This document shows positions 16,717 to 28,483 of a stretch of DNA of 64,000 nt, in pieces (the first letter of the stretch is position 1; each line of letters opens with the position of its first letter). This stretch comes from Bacillus mycoides (GTDB lineage Bacteria; Bacillota; Bacilli; Bacillales; Bacillaceae_G). The notes below the pieces were generated by a model that was given only the letters and a program-made list of their open reading frames with translations, did no database searches and was not told the origin of the DNA. Position numbers and translations under genes: made by a program. The stretch lies in contig NZ_LXLV01000045.1 in the NCBI RefSeq assembly GCF_001757995.1, positions 1 to 64,000 of the forward strand, read 5' to 3'.

Positions 16717-17232
16717 TCACATTCCCCTTCTTTTTTGAAACTTACTAAGCCCATCCGTACTTCCAACATACTCAAAACCACTTCTCTTATAAAAGTCATT
16801 CAACGTACGATTATGCCCCACGCAATCTAATTTCAAATACTCTTTATCACGTTGTATATTCTCTTCTACCCACTGTAAAATCCATTCTCCGATTCCATTC
16901 CCCTTATACTTCCGTTTCACCGCAAATCTATGAATATATAATGAATTAGAAACTTCCTCTTTACCAAAAATACGTTCATCCCATTCATTTTGTTTAAGAA
17001 CTACTGTAACTGTACCGACAATCTCCTCTTCTTTCATTACAACATACGTATATTTCTCTTTTATACCTTCTAGTATTTCAACCGTAGCTTCCCCTCCTAA
17101 AAGATACTGCCATTGATCCACTTCTTTATGTTGTAACCACTGTGCTACCTCTTTTAATAGAGCAATAATGCTATTACTTTCATCTTCAGTAGCAATTCGA
17201 ATTGTATATTCTTTAACTGTCTCTCTCCATAT
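16717..17232 (-). CDS. GNAT acetyltransferase with an abnormal start
   Basis: The conventional frame starts at a GTG at 17121 (134 aa), but coding-like sequence continues upstream: WRETVKEYTIRIATEDESNSIIALLKEVAQWLQHKE, typical of GNAT N-termini. It runs back to an ATA codon at 17230-17232 placed 7 nt after GAAAGGGG. No ATG, GTG or TTG lies in frame between the ribosome site and 17121. The body has VGTVTVVLKQ, YIHRFAVKRKYKGNGIGEWILQWVEE (acetyl-CoA loop KGNGIG) and LNDFYKRSGFEYVG. Either the ATG has mutated to ATA or the protein is now short. Lies between DUF2691 and the APH gene. Confidence 0.75.
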   Translation of the reverse strand: MWRETVKEYTIRIATEDESNSIIALLKEVAQWLQHKEVDQWQYLLGGEATVEILEGIKEKYTYVVMKEEEIVGTVTVVLKQNEWDERIFGKEEVSNSLYIHRFAVKRKYKGNGIGEWILQWVEENIQRDKEYLKLDCVGHNRTLNDFYKRSGFEYVGSTDGLSKFQKRRGM

Positions 17233-17253
17233 CTCTGTTCCCCTTTCATATTA

Positions 17254-17718
17254 CTACCATACTGACAAACGAGTTCTGCCGTCATTTTCATCTGTAACGT
17301 ATTCTACATAAAAATTTAGATTCTGAGCATTCTCATATAACGCCTTAATTACTTTTTGATCTTTAGCGTAAATTGTGACGTATGTACAATCCACAACTAG
17401 TAAGACTAATTCACACTTACTCTCTTTAAATTCTTCATATGTTTCAATACCTACTACTTCTTCTCCTTTTGTATATGCTTTTAAATCTGCAAAAATAAGA
17501 TAATATACGTTGTCTTTAAATAAATTTTTCAAATCTATTCCTTCCACTACACTTGGTTCTTCTGGAAATAATGCCTCATCCAATCCACCACGTGCCACTA
17601 GGTATGACTCCTCACTCCCCACCCACCAATCGAATGAAGAAATATTAACCGGCTTTAACACTTTCCAAAGTAAATTATCATATTCATTTGGAATATCTAC
17701 AAAAATTCCTCTTTTCAT
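17254..17718 (-). CDS. DUF2691 family protein
   Basis: A 154-residue soluble protein. The N-terminus MKRGIFVDIPNEYDNLLWKVLKPVNISSFDWWVGSEESYLV matches the DUF2691 pattern as I remember it. No signal peptide, membrane segment or catalytic motif is apparent. The family has no known function and is common in Bacillus. It is the first gene of a probable three-gene unit with the GNAT and APH-family genes, at 21-bp spacing. Confidence 0.75.
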   Translation of the reverse strand: MKRGIFVDIPNEYDNLLWKVLKPVNISSFDWWVGSEESYLVARGGLDEALFPEEPSVVEGIDLKNLFKDNVYYLIFADLKAYTKGEEVVGIETYEEFKESKCELVLLVVDCTYVTIYAKDQKVIKALYENAQNLNFYVEYVTDENDGRTRLSVW

Positions 17719-17856
17719 TTGTTTATCCCTTCTTTATAGACCATGAATAATCATCTCTATTCCTTTTTAAAAACGGTAATTATTACCTAATCAAACATAT
17801 TATTCTTTGGAAAGCAAGTACTTCACAATAGTTCGCTTCAGTTTTAAATTAAATAT

Positions 17857-17899
17857 AAAAAAGCACCTCAATTGTTACACATAACTAAGGTGCTTTTTC
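17857..17899 (-). terminator. Terminator of the ferritin-like gene
   Basis: AAAAAAGCACCT and AGGTGCTTTTT form a long stem with a 19-nt loop, 22 bp after the stop at 17921. Confidence 0.8.
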
Positions 17900-17920
17900 T
17901 TCTATTTATTTTTAAGTAAT

Positions 17921-18355
17921 TCACTTCGACTTCACAAAGTAATATAAAAACCATACCGCATGGTTTTGTTCATCTGCAGCTATTCTCCGTAACAAATCTT
18001 TCATAGCTGCATCTGATGTTTCATCTGAAATTTCCAAATAAAAATCTACTGTTTTTTGCTCATCTTGTATAGCGAACTCTAATCCTTGTAAGTACGTATT
18101 AGGGCAACCTTCTGTGATCTGTGGTTTCGGCTGTCTGCCAGTTAAATTCGTATAAATTTGTACAAAATGGTGAAAATGTCTTATTTCATCATTACGGATT
18201 TCAAGAATTTGTTTTTGCTCTACTTGATTTGGAGCCATATTAGCTAATTTTGCATAGCAATTGATAGCACTATACTCTCCGTTTATAGCTTTTTCAATAT
18301 CACTAATCAACTTATCATTCTGTCTATACCAACCATGATAATTTGAATTATACAT
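17921..18355 (-). CDS. Ferritin-like domain protein
   Basis: About 144 residues from the ATG at 18355 (GGAGGGG 6 nt upstream). Four-helix bundle pattern with paired metal-ligand motifs: DIEKAINGEYSAINCYAKLANMAP, EIRNDEIRHFHHFVQIY (E..H), LEFAIQDEQKTVDFYLEI and LRRIAADEQNHAVWFLYYF (E..H). This fits a di-iron ferritin/rubrerythrin-like fold, without the C-terminal rubredoxin domain. The N-terminal MYNSNYHGWYRQNDKL is Tyr/Asn rich, as in some spore-coat-associated ferritin-like proteins. Role unknown; spore or oxidative-stress function is inference. Confidence 0.8.
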   Translation of the reverse strand: MYNSNYHGWYRQNDKLISDIEKAINGEYSAINCYAKLANMAPNQVEQKQILEIRNDEIRHFHHFVQIYTNLTGRQPKPQITEGCPNTYLQGLEFAIQDEQKTVDFYLEISDETSDAAMKDLLRRIAADEQNHAVWFLYYFVKSK

Positions 18356-18627
18356 CGTATCCCCTCCATAATTTCGCATAACATTTTATGCATTTCGAAA
18401 TAGTAGGAGCATGTATATATAACGGGACAGCTGTAGATTTAAAATAAAGTTTGATAACAAGGTCTATTTTGTAGGGTAACTGCTTATGCATACAATAACA
18501 ATATTTTTTTGTATACTGTTGCTATAAACTCTCGCGGGAGTTGGAAAATAAATTCGCGAATCAACCTGATGTGATGATGATGTGTGAAGCTATTATAGGT
18601 GCAGAGACATAACTAGGAGGTTCCACT

Positions 18628-19134
18628 ATGCCACCTTTATTTAAAACTATGGAGTTCCAGCTAAAAACTGAACGACTTGAACTGAGTATGTGGGAGGAAT
18701 CAGATTCAGTTTGGATGAGAAAATTAATTGGCGAACGTGGTGTGGACATGCCAACCGTTGACTCCGTTCGTAGCCGGCTTATTGAGATGCGCAAAAAGGC
18801 AGACGAAAATGGCATTTCCCTTCTCACTATTCGAAGGCGAGACGAAGGCGATTTCATCGGATACTGCGGCCTGATTATCGGACGTTCCACACTTGAAGAG
18901 CCGGAGATTGCATACGAGTTGTTCCGCAGTGCTCATGATAAAGGCTATGCGACTGAGGCAGCATCCGTTGTGCTGGACGCTGCGATTGCTACTGGGCGCC
19001 ATAGACTTTGGTCGACTGTAGGCGCTTGGAATGTTGCTTCCCTCCGGGTGCTAGAAAAGATAGGATTTAAGCGGCATCACAGTACATGGGAGGACGAGCG
19101 CGGTGAGATTGTTTGGAACGTACGCGATCTTTAG
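18628..19134 (+). CDS. GNAT acetyltransferase of unusual base composition
   Basis: A 168-residue RimJ/RimL-type acetyltransferase: LKTERLELSMWEESD at the start, FIGYCGLIIGRSTLEEPEIAYELFRSAHDKGYATEAASVVLDAAI with the acetyl-CoA loop KGYATEA, and VGAWNVASLRVLEKIGFKRH. AGGAGG precedes the ATG. The lines 18841-18960 contain 31 G+C per 60 bases (52%), well above the surrounding genes, and the codons are GC-ending, so recent horizontal transfer is likely. Just upstream (18525-18611) there is a short open tail (ELENKFANQPDVMMMCEAIIGAET*) that may be the end of a lost partner gene. Confidence 0.88.
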   Translation: MPPLFKTMEFQLKTERLELSMWEESDSVWMRKLIGERGVDMPTVDSVRSRLIEMRKKADENGISLLTIRRRDEGDFIGYCGLIIGRSTLEEPEIAYELFRSAHDKGYATEAASVVLDAAIATGRHRLWSTVGAWNVASLRVLEKIGFKRHHSTWEDERGEIVWNVRDL

Positions 19135-19271
19135 AGATCCCGACTTAATTCCAAACAAAACACTGTTCAACAATCAGGCGTTTAAATTGAGAAAAAATCA
19201 CAAAAATTATTAAAATTTATTCCAAGGCTACAACAGCAAATACTAATTCTTCAGCTTATAGATTTCATCAC

Positions 19272-19310
19272 AAAAAAGCCGTTTCACTAATTAGTGAAAC
19301 GGCTTTTTTT
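19272..19310. terminator. Bidirectional terminator between converging genes
   Basis: AAAAAAGCCGTTTCACTAA followed directly by TTAGTGAAACGGCTTTTTT is a 19-bp perfect inverted repeat. It ends at the stop codon of the YhgE-like gene and also serves the plus-strand side. Confidence 0.85.
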
Positions 19311-20490
19311 AAGCGTTCAATTCTGTTTTATGCCCTTTTACTGCACTACGTTTGAAAGCAGTTGCTAATATAGTAACCATACTTACTACACCAATCCAAA
19401 CGAGGACAGTAACTGGTGTATTCCAGCTTAATCCTTTTCCGAAGAAGAAGATTTCTCTAAGTCCTTCGATCATAAATTTCATTGGTAACCATGAGTAAAT
19501 CCAATCTTGATAAAACGGAGACAACATTTCAGGTGCTAGCGATAATAATGGTGCTCCGAAGAATAGTAATAAAGCGAATAATCCGATTCCTTTTAGCCCA
19601 ACTAATGAAAGTACCGCAGATATCATTAGGAAGAAACTAAACGATGTAATGGATAAGAACAACGCTGTATCCGTGACATTCGAAATATTTAATCCTACCA
19701 TGCCATCTGCAATCCATGTAAGACCAAATCCGATTACAAGCGCGGCAATAGCCCCTGTTACTATTTGTTTTACTTTCAATACAAAGTTTTCTTTTCGTGA
19801 ACCTACTGGCATTTTACTAATCGCAATAAAGATGATTGCTGCACTCGCTAAACTTGCAATCCATAACGGTTGGAATAAGGATATTGGTGAGTTTCCGTTC
19901 GCACTATTTTTGCCAATTCCATTCACATTTGTCACTTTCTTCGCAATAGGTGTTATTAAATTTGAAGCTTGATCAGCTGTTAAAGTAGCTCCTTTTGCTT
20001 TCAATCCGTCTAATAGCTCAGTACGAACAGTATTGTTCATATTATCAACTACACCATTTAACATTTGCCCTGCCATAGTTGATGCCGCTGTATTCATTCC
20101 TTGATTTATGAATATTTCTACCTCTGGCGAAGATGGTTGTGGTGTTCGTAATGATGCTTGTTTTGCGCTAAATTCTTTCGGAATAACTAATGCTGCATAA
20201 TACTCTTGATTGTTTAAACCTTTTTGAAGGGCTTCTTTATTTTTTACTTCTACCCACTTCACCGCAGGTTCTTCATCTGATTTCGATGATTTTTTCATCA
20301 TATCAACGATTGTTTGCCCCATATTCATTTTCGCTTGATTCGGAATTTCTACTCCTTGATCCTCATTTACAATTGCTATTGGCAAGTTTTTCGGCTGAGG
20401 TTGAACGCTTGGAAATAATGTTAATGAAAAAATAAAAACTACAAGTAGTGCAATAATTGGTGATAACAATAAAAGTTTATTTTTAAACAT
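19309..20490 (-). CDS. YhgE/Pip-type ABC-2 membrane protein
   Basis: About 393 residues from the ATG at 20490 (GGAGGAG 8 nt upstream; an earlier start at 20532 has no ribosome site). One N-terminal helix (LLLLSPIIALLVVFIFSLTLFP) is followed by a large extracytoplasmic domain (residues ~35-215, with PIAIVNEDQGVEIPNQAKMNMGQTIVDMM, the DUF3533/Pip signature) and five C-terminal helices. Homologues act as phage-receptor/infection proteins or as permease subunits of ABC-2 type exporters. No ATPase is encoded next to it. A TetR regulator is encoded divergently, suggesting drug- or lipid-responsive export. Confidence 0.82.
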   Translation of the reverse strand: MFKNKLLLLSPIIALLVVFIFSLTLFPSVQPQPKNLPIAIVNEDQGVEIPNQAKMNMGQTIVDMMKKSSKSDEEPAVKWVEVKNKEALQKGLNNQEYYAALVIPKEFSAKQASLRTPQPSSPEVEIFINQGMNTAASTMAGQMLNGVVDNMNNTVRTELLDGLKAKGATLTADQASNLITPIAKKVTNVNGIGKNSANGNSPISLFQPLWIASLASAAIIFIAISKMPVGSRKENFVLKVKQIVTGAIAALVIGFGLTWIADGMVGLNISNVTDTALFLSITSFSFFLMISAVLSLVGLKGIGLFALLLFFGAPLLSLAPEMLSPFYQDWIYSWLPMKFMIEGLREIFFFGKGLSWNTPVTVLVWIGVVSMVTILATAFKRSAVKGHKTELNA

Positions 20491-20602
20491 TTTCTTTTCT
20501 CCTCCTATAATTTGATTTATAATAACCAACAACGTGTTGTTTATTTATATTTTGAATTATATGTTTAAGTTAAATCTTATACAATAATCAAAAATAGTGA
20601 AT

Positions 20603-20620
20603 GTGTCGGTTATAAGACAC
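20603..20620 (+). promoter_or_regulatory. Candidate TetR operator
   Basis: GTGTCGGTTATAAGACAC has 5-bp inverted arms (GTGTC/GACAC) with an 8-bp spacer, in the 171-bp divergent region between the YhgE-like and TetR genes. Weak symmetry; position is the main support. Confidence 0.4.
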
Positions 20621-20661
20621 TTTCTTTAAATGTGTTGGAAAAAATTAAGGAGGGACATGCT

Positions 20662-21279
20662 TTGCGCGATAGTAATTTAGATTTACGTGTTATTCGTACG
20701 AAAACTGCCATACGAAATGCATTGGTGGAGTTAATTGAGGAAAAAGGTTTTGAAGCCATTACAGTGAAAGATATTACTATGAAAGCAAACATAAACCGTG
20801 GCACTTTTTATGCACACTATCAAGATAAATTTGATTTAATGACAAAATGCCAAGAAGAAATTATGCATGAGTTTTCCAGCATTGCCAAACAGAAACTTCC
20901 GGAAGTTATTGCTGAACTTGGATCAAATCCTTCTCCAACAATGCCGTTTGTACTTATCGCTTCTATCCTTGAATTTCTAAATGACAATAGTGATTTTATG
21001 AAAGCTGTACTAAGCCCAAAAGGAGATTTATCTTTCCAAACAAAATTGAAAGACTTTATGTGGAAAACACTATTTGAAGATACGAATGGCGCTCTCATTA
21101 ATAAGGAAAATTTACTTGTTCCAAGCCAATACTTAGCTTCTTATATGGCATCTGCTCATATAGGTGTCATTCAACAATGGTTAAATAATGGACAAAAAGA
21201 AACACCTGAGGAAATTGCTCGTATTTTATCAACAATCGCAGTTCATGGTCCTTTCTATGCAGCTGGTTTAAAGAAATAA
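20662..21279 (+). CDS. TetR/AcrR family regulator
   Basis: About 205 residues from a TTG at 20662, 7 nt after AAGGAGGG; an in-frame TTG at 20632 lacks such a site. The helix-turn-helix lies near the N-terminus: RTKTAIRNALVELIEEKGFEAITVKDITMKANINRGTFYAHYQDKFDLM. The C-terminal ligand domain (IEFLNDNSDFMKAVLS...YLASYMASAHIGVIQQWLNNGQKETPEEIARIL) is of the TetR_C_8 type. It is divergent from the YhgE-like gene and probably controls it. Confidence 0.9.
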   Translation: MRDSNLDLRVIRTKTAIRNALVELIEEKGFEAITVKDITMKANINRGTFYAHYQDKFDLMTKCQEEIMHEFSSIAKQKLPEVIAELGSNPSPTMPFVLIASILEFLNDNSDFMKAVLSPKGDLSFQTKLKDFMWKTLFEDTNGALINKENLLVPSQYLASYMASAHIGVIQQWLNNGQKETPEEIARILSTIAVHGPFYAAGLKK

Positions 21280-21387
21280 GCTTGCCTGCATAGAAACATG
21301 CTTTAAACATCAACAAACTTCTAAATGAAATGTATGGCTGAGTAGTTACTATTATTTTTACTAGTAACTTGAAATTTATGTTCCTAT

Positions 21388-21424
21388 GAAAAAAGCTGTT
21401 GAAAGGAATCCCCTTCAACAGCTT
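21388..21424 (-). terminator. Terminator of inhA
   Basis: AAAAAGCTGTTGAAAGG pairs with CCTTCAACAGCTT around a short loop, giving an A-run/T-run hairpin 10 bp past the stop codon. Confidence 0.8.
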
Positions 21425-21432
21425 CTCCATTA

Positions 21433-23820
21433 TTAACGATATAAACGAACTGCTCCTGCAGAATTATCATCTGCTTGTCCAACTACTTCAAATTTCAATC
21501 CAAACTTCGGTACTTTACGTCCTGCATCTGGGATTAAATCGTTCATATACAATTTAGAATCATCAAACTTCGTTACACCTGGTAACCCTTTGTAATCATA
21601 TGTTCCTCGTGTTGGAGATACAACTTTCCATGCTGGCGTTTGGTTAAAGGAGAACGCAGCATCTGCGATTTGGTACCGTGTACTATTTTTAACAGTTGGT
21701 TTGCCGTTTAGCGTTCCAACAATTGCCTCTGGGTGAGAGTCAACAACCCCTAAGAAACCTTCGCCTGGATGCATACCAACCCAATTATCTGTAAAGCTAG
21801 AGTCTGCATACCATACAACAAGACCTGTATTATATGGTACACCACCGCTATATTTTAACGCTTGATCAGCACCAGCGTAGTTTCTCCACTCTAAATAATA
21901 GTTATGTTTCTTCTTATCAAAACCGTTTGCTGTAACGAAACCATTTAATTTTAATTTCGCTTCGCCTTCTGCATCATCAGAGAACACAACATTTCCATCT
22001 ACAGTTAATGTAGCGTTATCAAGAGTAAAACCGTTCGGTGCTAAACCACCATCTGTAATGTATTCGAATACTAGTTTTACTTTTTGTCCTTTAAATTGGC
22101 TTAAGTCATATGACTTATCTATCCACTTACCATCCGTTGTGTCTAGACCATTCTTCACATTCTTTTCGCCAATTCGATCCACTAACGTTTTCTTATCATC
22201 CTCTGTCACTGCATGTACTTCAAGGAAGTCATAATCTGTTTCAATTTCATACAATGATTTGTAATCAAACTTCGCCAGTGTTGCATTTGTTAAATCAAAC
22301 ACTGGTGTTTCTATTGTTGTATGAAGATTATCGCCTTTTGTACTATAGTAATATTTCTTACCGAATGCAGGCTGAATACCTTTTACATCTTTATCTGGTA
22401 AGTTAACACGAATCAGACCAGGACGAGCTGATTTCGTTACACTTTGATCTAAGTACGTCGCAAGACCTATACCGCGATTTAATTTATCATAGTCAATCTC
22501 TACAATATTTGCCCAGTTTCCACCCATGTTCTTTTGAAAGAACTCTTTGTTTTGCGGAGAGAAACTCGGTGGCGTTGAACCTGCAATTTTACCAGCCCAG
22601 CTGCCGCCGCTCATAACAGACCAAGAGTTAATTGGCTCACCTGCTCCTGAATACTTCGTATCATACTCATCTGGAAGACCTAAATCATGACCAAATTCAT
22701 GCGCGAATACACCAACTGCTCCGTCTTCCGGCTCAATTGTGTAGTCGTATGCTGCCATTTTACCGCCCCAGTTATCAACATTTGCTTTTGTTCCTTCAAT
22801 TGGATATGGTGTTCCAAGGTTCCAGCGATGTGACCAAATTGCGTCATCACCTAGTCTACCACCGCCTCCATCTTGCCCAACTCCAGCGTGAATGACCATT
22901 AAATGATCAATAAGACCATCTGATTCGTTTTTATTGCCATCACCATTATTGTCATATTGATCGTATTGGTCAAATTCAGATAAATCAATACCACTTTCTA
23001 CTGCTGCATTTAATGCCTCTTTTACAAAATCACGAGGTCCTTTTGGTCCTTTATTATCATGACCGCCATCTCCTGCATCTGCACCATAATCCGCCGCTGT
23101 ACCAGGAACTGTCAACCACTTTGTTACTGTCCCATCGACTGTATAGCTACCACCAGATTGCTCTTCATAATATTGTTTAAATGTTGGGACTTTTGAACCA
23201 TCAAAGAGTGTAAACGGCTCATCACCAAATAACATTTTTTGATAATGTTCTGGATTAAAATCATTTGAATACATATAACCTGGTACTTGATCAATATTGT
23301 TATGCTTAAAGTCAGCAAACTCTACTAGCAATACAAGAACTTTATCTTTACGAACATCTCCATTATATTGCTTTTGCTTCGCTGAACTAGTTGGTACTTT
23401 TCCGTTTAATCCACCTTTAATCTGCTCTTGTCCAGCTACCGGACCAATAGCAGGTTGATTTACTTTTTCTTTCTCATCTGCTTTTGCATCTTTAACTTTT
23501 TTCAAAAAGTCAGAAGCTTCTCTCGTAACACTGTCCCCCGCTGCTGGTTCTTTTCCAGCATTTTCGCCTTTTTTCTTCTCTACGTATTTTTCAACAGCTT
23601 TTAATGTGTCTTCTTTCGACGCAGATTCGCTAATTACACCTCGTTTCTTGAGCGCATCTGCTAAACGATCCTCCGGAATTAAATTTTCATCAATTGGACT
23701 TAAAGTTCCTACATTAGACGGCGTTGCTGCATAAACAGATTGACTACCAAACCCAAATGTGCAACTAAGCACAGCTGTCGCCGCAAGCGTAGACAGCACT
23801 TTAAAAGGCTTTTTCTTCAT
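21433..23820 (-). CDS. Immune inhibitor A metalloprotease (InhA family, M6)
   Basis: A 795-residue secreted zinc protease. Signal peptide [31 protein letters not shown], then a propeptide rich in Lys/Glu to about residue 130. The M6 catalytic domain has zinc motif [14 protein letters not shown] near residue 370 and a met-turn-like [17 protein letters not shown]-like beta-sandwich region and a conserved C-terminus ending AGAVRLYR follow. InhA enzymes degrade host antimicrobial and matrix proteins and are linked to virulence and spore/exosporium biology. The group has two or three paralogues; I saw no PlcR box (TATGNANNNNTNCATA) upstream, which argues against the PlcR-controlled inhA2, but paralogue identity is not settled. 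Confidence 0.92.
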   Translation of the reverse strand: MKKKPFKVLSTLAATAVLSCTFGFGSQSVYAATPSNVGTLSPIDENLIPEDRLADALKKRGVISESASKEDTLKAVEKYVEKKKGENAGKEPAAGDSVTREASDFLKKVKDAKADEKEKVNQPAIGPVAGQEQIKGGLNGKVPTSSAKQKQYNGDVRKDKVLVLLVEFADFKHNNIDQVPGYMYSNDFNPEHYQKMLFGDEPFTLFDGSKVPTFKQYYEEQSGGSYTVDGTVTKWLTVPGTAADYGADAGDGGHDNKGPKGPRDFVKEALNAAVESGIDLSEFDQYDQYDNNGDGNKNESDGLIDHLMVIHAGVGQDGGGGRLGDDAIWSHRWNLGTPYPIEGTKANVDNWGGKMAAYDYTIEPEDGAVGVFAHEFGHDLGLPDEYDTKYSGAGEPINSWSVMSGGSWAGKIAGSTPPSFSPQNKEFFQKNMGGNWANIVEIDYDKLNRGIGLATYLDQSVTKSARPGLIRVNLPDKDVKGIQPAFGKKYYYSTKGDNLHTTIETPVFDLTNATLAKFDYKSLYEIETDYDFLEVHAVTEDDKKTLVDRIGEKNVKNGLDTTDGKWIDKSYDLSQFKGQKVKLVFEYITDGGLAPNGFTLDNATLTVDGNVVFSDDAEGEAKLKLNGFVTANGFDKKKHNYYLEWRNYAGADQALKYSGGVPYNTGLVVWYADSSFTDNWVGMHPGEGFLGVVDSHPEAIVGTLNGKPTVKNSTRYQIADAAFSFNQTPAWKVVSPTRGTYDYKGLPGVTKFDDSKLYMNDLIPDAGRKVPKFGLKFEVVGQADDNSAGAVRLYR

Positions 23821-23994
23821 CCCTATTCCTCCCCAATATTAAATATGTTCCAATGTTTCTATAATAAAGAATATTCTGAAATTTAACAATATATTGTCTG
23901 AATTTGTAATATTTTTGAAAATATTCTTTATTTTAGATTGATATACATTCTGATTCATCAATGTTTCAGGTGATAGCAACTGGCTTAAAAAATA

Positions 23995-24035
23995 AAAAGA
24001 CCATCCACTACTTATAGCGGATGATCTTTCATTTA
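23995..24035 (-). terminator. Probable terminator of rph
   Basis: AAAAAGACCATCC...GGATGATCTTTC forms a mismatched stem 10 bp past the rph stop codon. The rest of 23821-24043 is the AT-rich inhA leader, with no clear regulatory motif. Confidence 0.55.
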
Positions 24036-24043
24036 AAGCGCAA

Positions 24044-26743
<2,700 letters not shown>

Positions 26744-26764
26744 TTAAGTTAAGAAGAGATTAAT

Positions 26765-26807
26765 AAGATGCCCCAGTTGAAGAACAGCAACTGGGGCATC
26801 TTATTTT
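26765..26807 (+). terminator. Strong hairpin between rph and a gene fragment
   Basis: AAGATGCCCCAGTTG (26765-26779) and CAACTGGGGCATCTT (26788-26802) are a perfect 15-bp pair. The plus strand continues ATTTTTAA. No intact gene ends into it, so it may be left from a lost gene. Confidence 0.7.
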
Positions 26808-26838
26808 TAATTTATTCATATTTAGCTTCGACATATTT

Positions 26839-27043
26839 CTAAATTGCATTTCCTTCTATCATAAAAATACCGTTATCTTTTGTTTTTGCAGAATTGATTA
26901 TAGCTTGAACTAATATTTCTATTTGCAAAGGTTTTTGAAATCGAAACATCCAAATCTTACTAAACAACCGGATGTCTTCTAATCCAGTAATCCCCATTGT
27001 TCTATCACTATTTTTTCTTATCAATATTGGTGGATTAAAGATG
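26839..27043 (-). pseudogene. C-terminal fragment, possibly of an NAD(P)-binding oxidoreductase
   Basis: The frame opens after an in-frame TAG at about 27044 and reads LIFNPPILIRKNSDRTMGITGLEDIRLFSKIWMFRFQKPLQIEILVQAIINSAKTKDNGIFMIEGNAI. The pattern 'LQIEILVQAIINSAK....GIFMIEGNAI' resembles the end of atypical short-chain/NmrA-like proteins. There is no start codon with a ribosome site, so this is probably the relic of a deleted gene. Family assignment is tentative. Confidence 0.4.
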
Positions 27044-27120
27044 AGCTAGTTGTACTACAATTTTTATATAGTTCATCAATGAAGCATAGGAAAGCATCTC
27101 GTTATTCCTAAGTCTCCAGC

Positions 27121-27540
27121 CTACATACTTTTAATAAGATTTATTTTCTCAATAAAGAATAATACTAAGTGCATAGCGTTTATTACAAACCATAACATGA
27201 AATTTGAGTTCTTTACAGTCTTCAACTGATTTGACTTTGTATTAGATAATTCTATCTTTAAAGACGTTAATATAATAGTGTTAGACATAAAACCTAACAA
27301 TATAAATCCGAATAAAGGTAAGTTAGTTATAGCACCTATTACCATAATTCCTACGTATACTATAGTTAACTTCTTAATATACTTTTTATCTTCTTTTAAC
27401 TTCTCTATATCTTTACTTTTAAACCAGTCTCTTACAATTCTTACAAAGACAATACTTTGAAATACTAGTACAACTATACTTACAAAAATAAGAAACAACG
27501 CCTCTACATGGTTTTCAATTAAAGTCCCTATACCGTTCAT
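27121..27540 (-). CDS. Hypothetical membrane protein, 139 aa
   Basis: Start taken at the ATG at 27540, behind AAAGAGGT; the frame opens earlier but without a ribosome site. Four hydrophobic helices (ALFLIFVSIVVLVFQSIVFV, KLTIVYVGIMVIGAITNLPLF, GFILLGFMSNTIILTSL, FMLWFVINAMHLVLFFI) are joined by a charged loop KSKDIEKLKEDKKYIKK. I do not recognise the family. It lies alone between remnants. Confidence 0.6.
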   Translation of the reverse strand: MNGIGTLIENHVEALFLIFVSIVVLVFQSIVFVRIVRDWFKSKDIEKLKEDKKYIKKLTIVYVGIMVIGAITNLPLFGFILLGFMSNTIILTSLKIELSNTKSNQLKTVKNSNFMLWFVINAMHLVLFFIEKINLIKSM

Positions 27541-28142
27541 GTCATCTGTACCTCTTTTATTTATGTTTATTAGTACGAAAAAAATAATGTTTAACCGCAA
27601 AATATATGAGGGAGATACTGATAAATAATACTTTTACTTTATAAACCATTAAACTTTATTTACGTCTTTCTTTTGTTATTTTATTCCCTTTAGAACCTGC
27701 TAATAGTAAAAAATGAGATTGCTAACGTAACTAGCTCTTTGCTTTCATGTTAACCCTTCCCACCGAATAATTGATTTATGAAATCTCCCCTTATACTTAC
27801 GAAAAAGGACACACCTAAGCATATAACTGCTAGAAAGGTATATCCTTTGTATATTTTTGGTTAAATTTGATTGTCCGTATATTATTTTATAGCGAAAAAA
27901 GTAATACGTCAAAATATTTTTCGAAAATTAAGGTTATTCATCACCTTTTACAAAACAAAAGGATTCATGGTAAGTCATCTCCCAATGATCGCAGCATACT
28001 TGCTCTTTCTTTTTGTTCTTTTATCAAGTTCATTTGCATGAATTTGAACAAAATTTATTCTAAAACACCATCTGCTCCTTTCACCATTGATTAAACTATT
28101 TGAGCAAGCTCTATACTAATAGCAGTTGCATAGACAAACACT
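27541..28142. other. 600-bp region with no intact gene
   Basis: AT-rich. A minus-strand stretch at 27965-28039 reads MQMNLIKEQKERASMLRSLGDDLP and then stops; it lies downstream of yolD and may be a remnant of a small gene of the same locus. A 75-codon plus-strand frame at 27867-28094 has no RBS and is not called. Confidence 0.35.
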
Positions 28143-28483
28143 TTAATCAATTTCAATTACATCACCAAACTTAAAAGTCTTCTTATTACAAAAAGATCCG
28201 TACAAGTAATCAACCCATTTAATGGATTTATATCATCTACTGTTATGTAATTTTTATATAAGTAGCCATTTTTATGATATGTAAGTAAAACCTCTTCCTC
28301 ACCTAAATATGAAATTAACAGCTTATTTTCAATCCTTTCTTTTGCATCTTGCGTTAAGATTGGACGCGGGACCTTTGTTTGCTCGTGTATCATTTCTTTA
28401 ATACAGACGAACTGCTCTGGCATACTAGCAAACGGTTGCCACTTTACCATTCCTCTTCCTTTTGGCATATTTGCATTCTTCAC
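28143..28483 (-). pseudogene. YolD-like protein, frameshifted near the end
   Basis: Frame MKNANMPKGRGMVKWQPFASMPEQF... is a YolD-family protein, normally encoded after a UvrX-type Y-family polymerase. The open frame stops at 28157 with LFVIRRLLSLVM. Adding one T to the five-T run at about 28192 would give LFCNKKTFKFGDVIEID and a stop at 28143-28145, which looks like the genuine YolD end. The start overlaps the uvrX remnant by 4 bp (ATGA), preserving the ancestral operon layout. With the upstream gene decapitated, this gene probably has no promoter. Confidence 0.65.

Noticed and set aside
23821-24043. PlcR box upstream of inhA
   Set aside because: No match to TATGNANNNNTNCATA found in the leader.
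27867-28094. 75-codon plus-strand frame in the gap before yolD
   Set aside because: No ribosome site and low-complexity composition; it lies opposite the remnant of the yolD locus.
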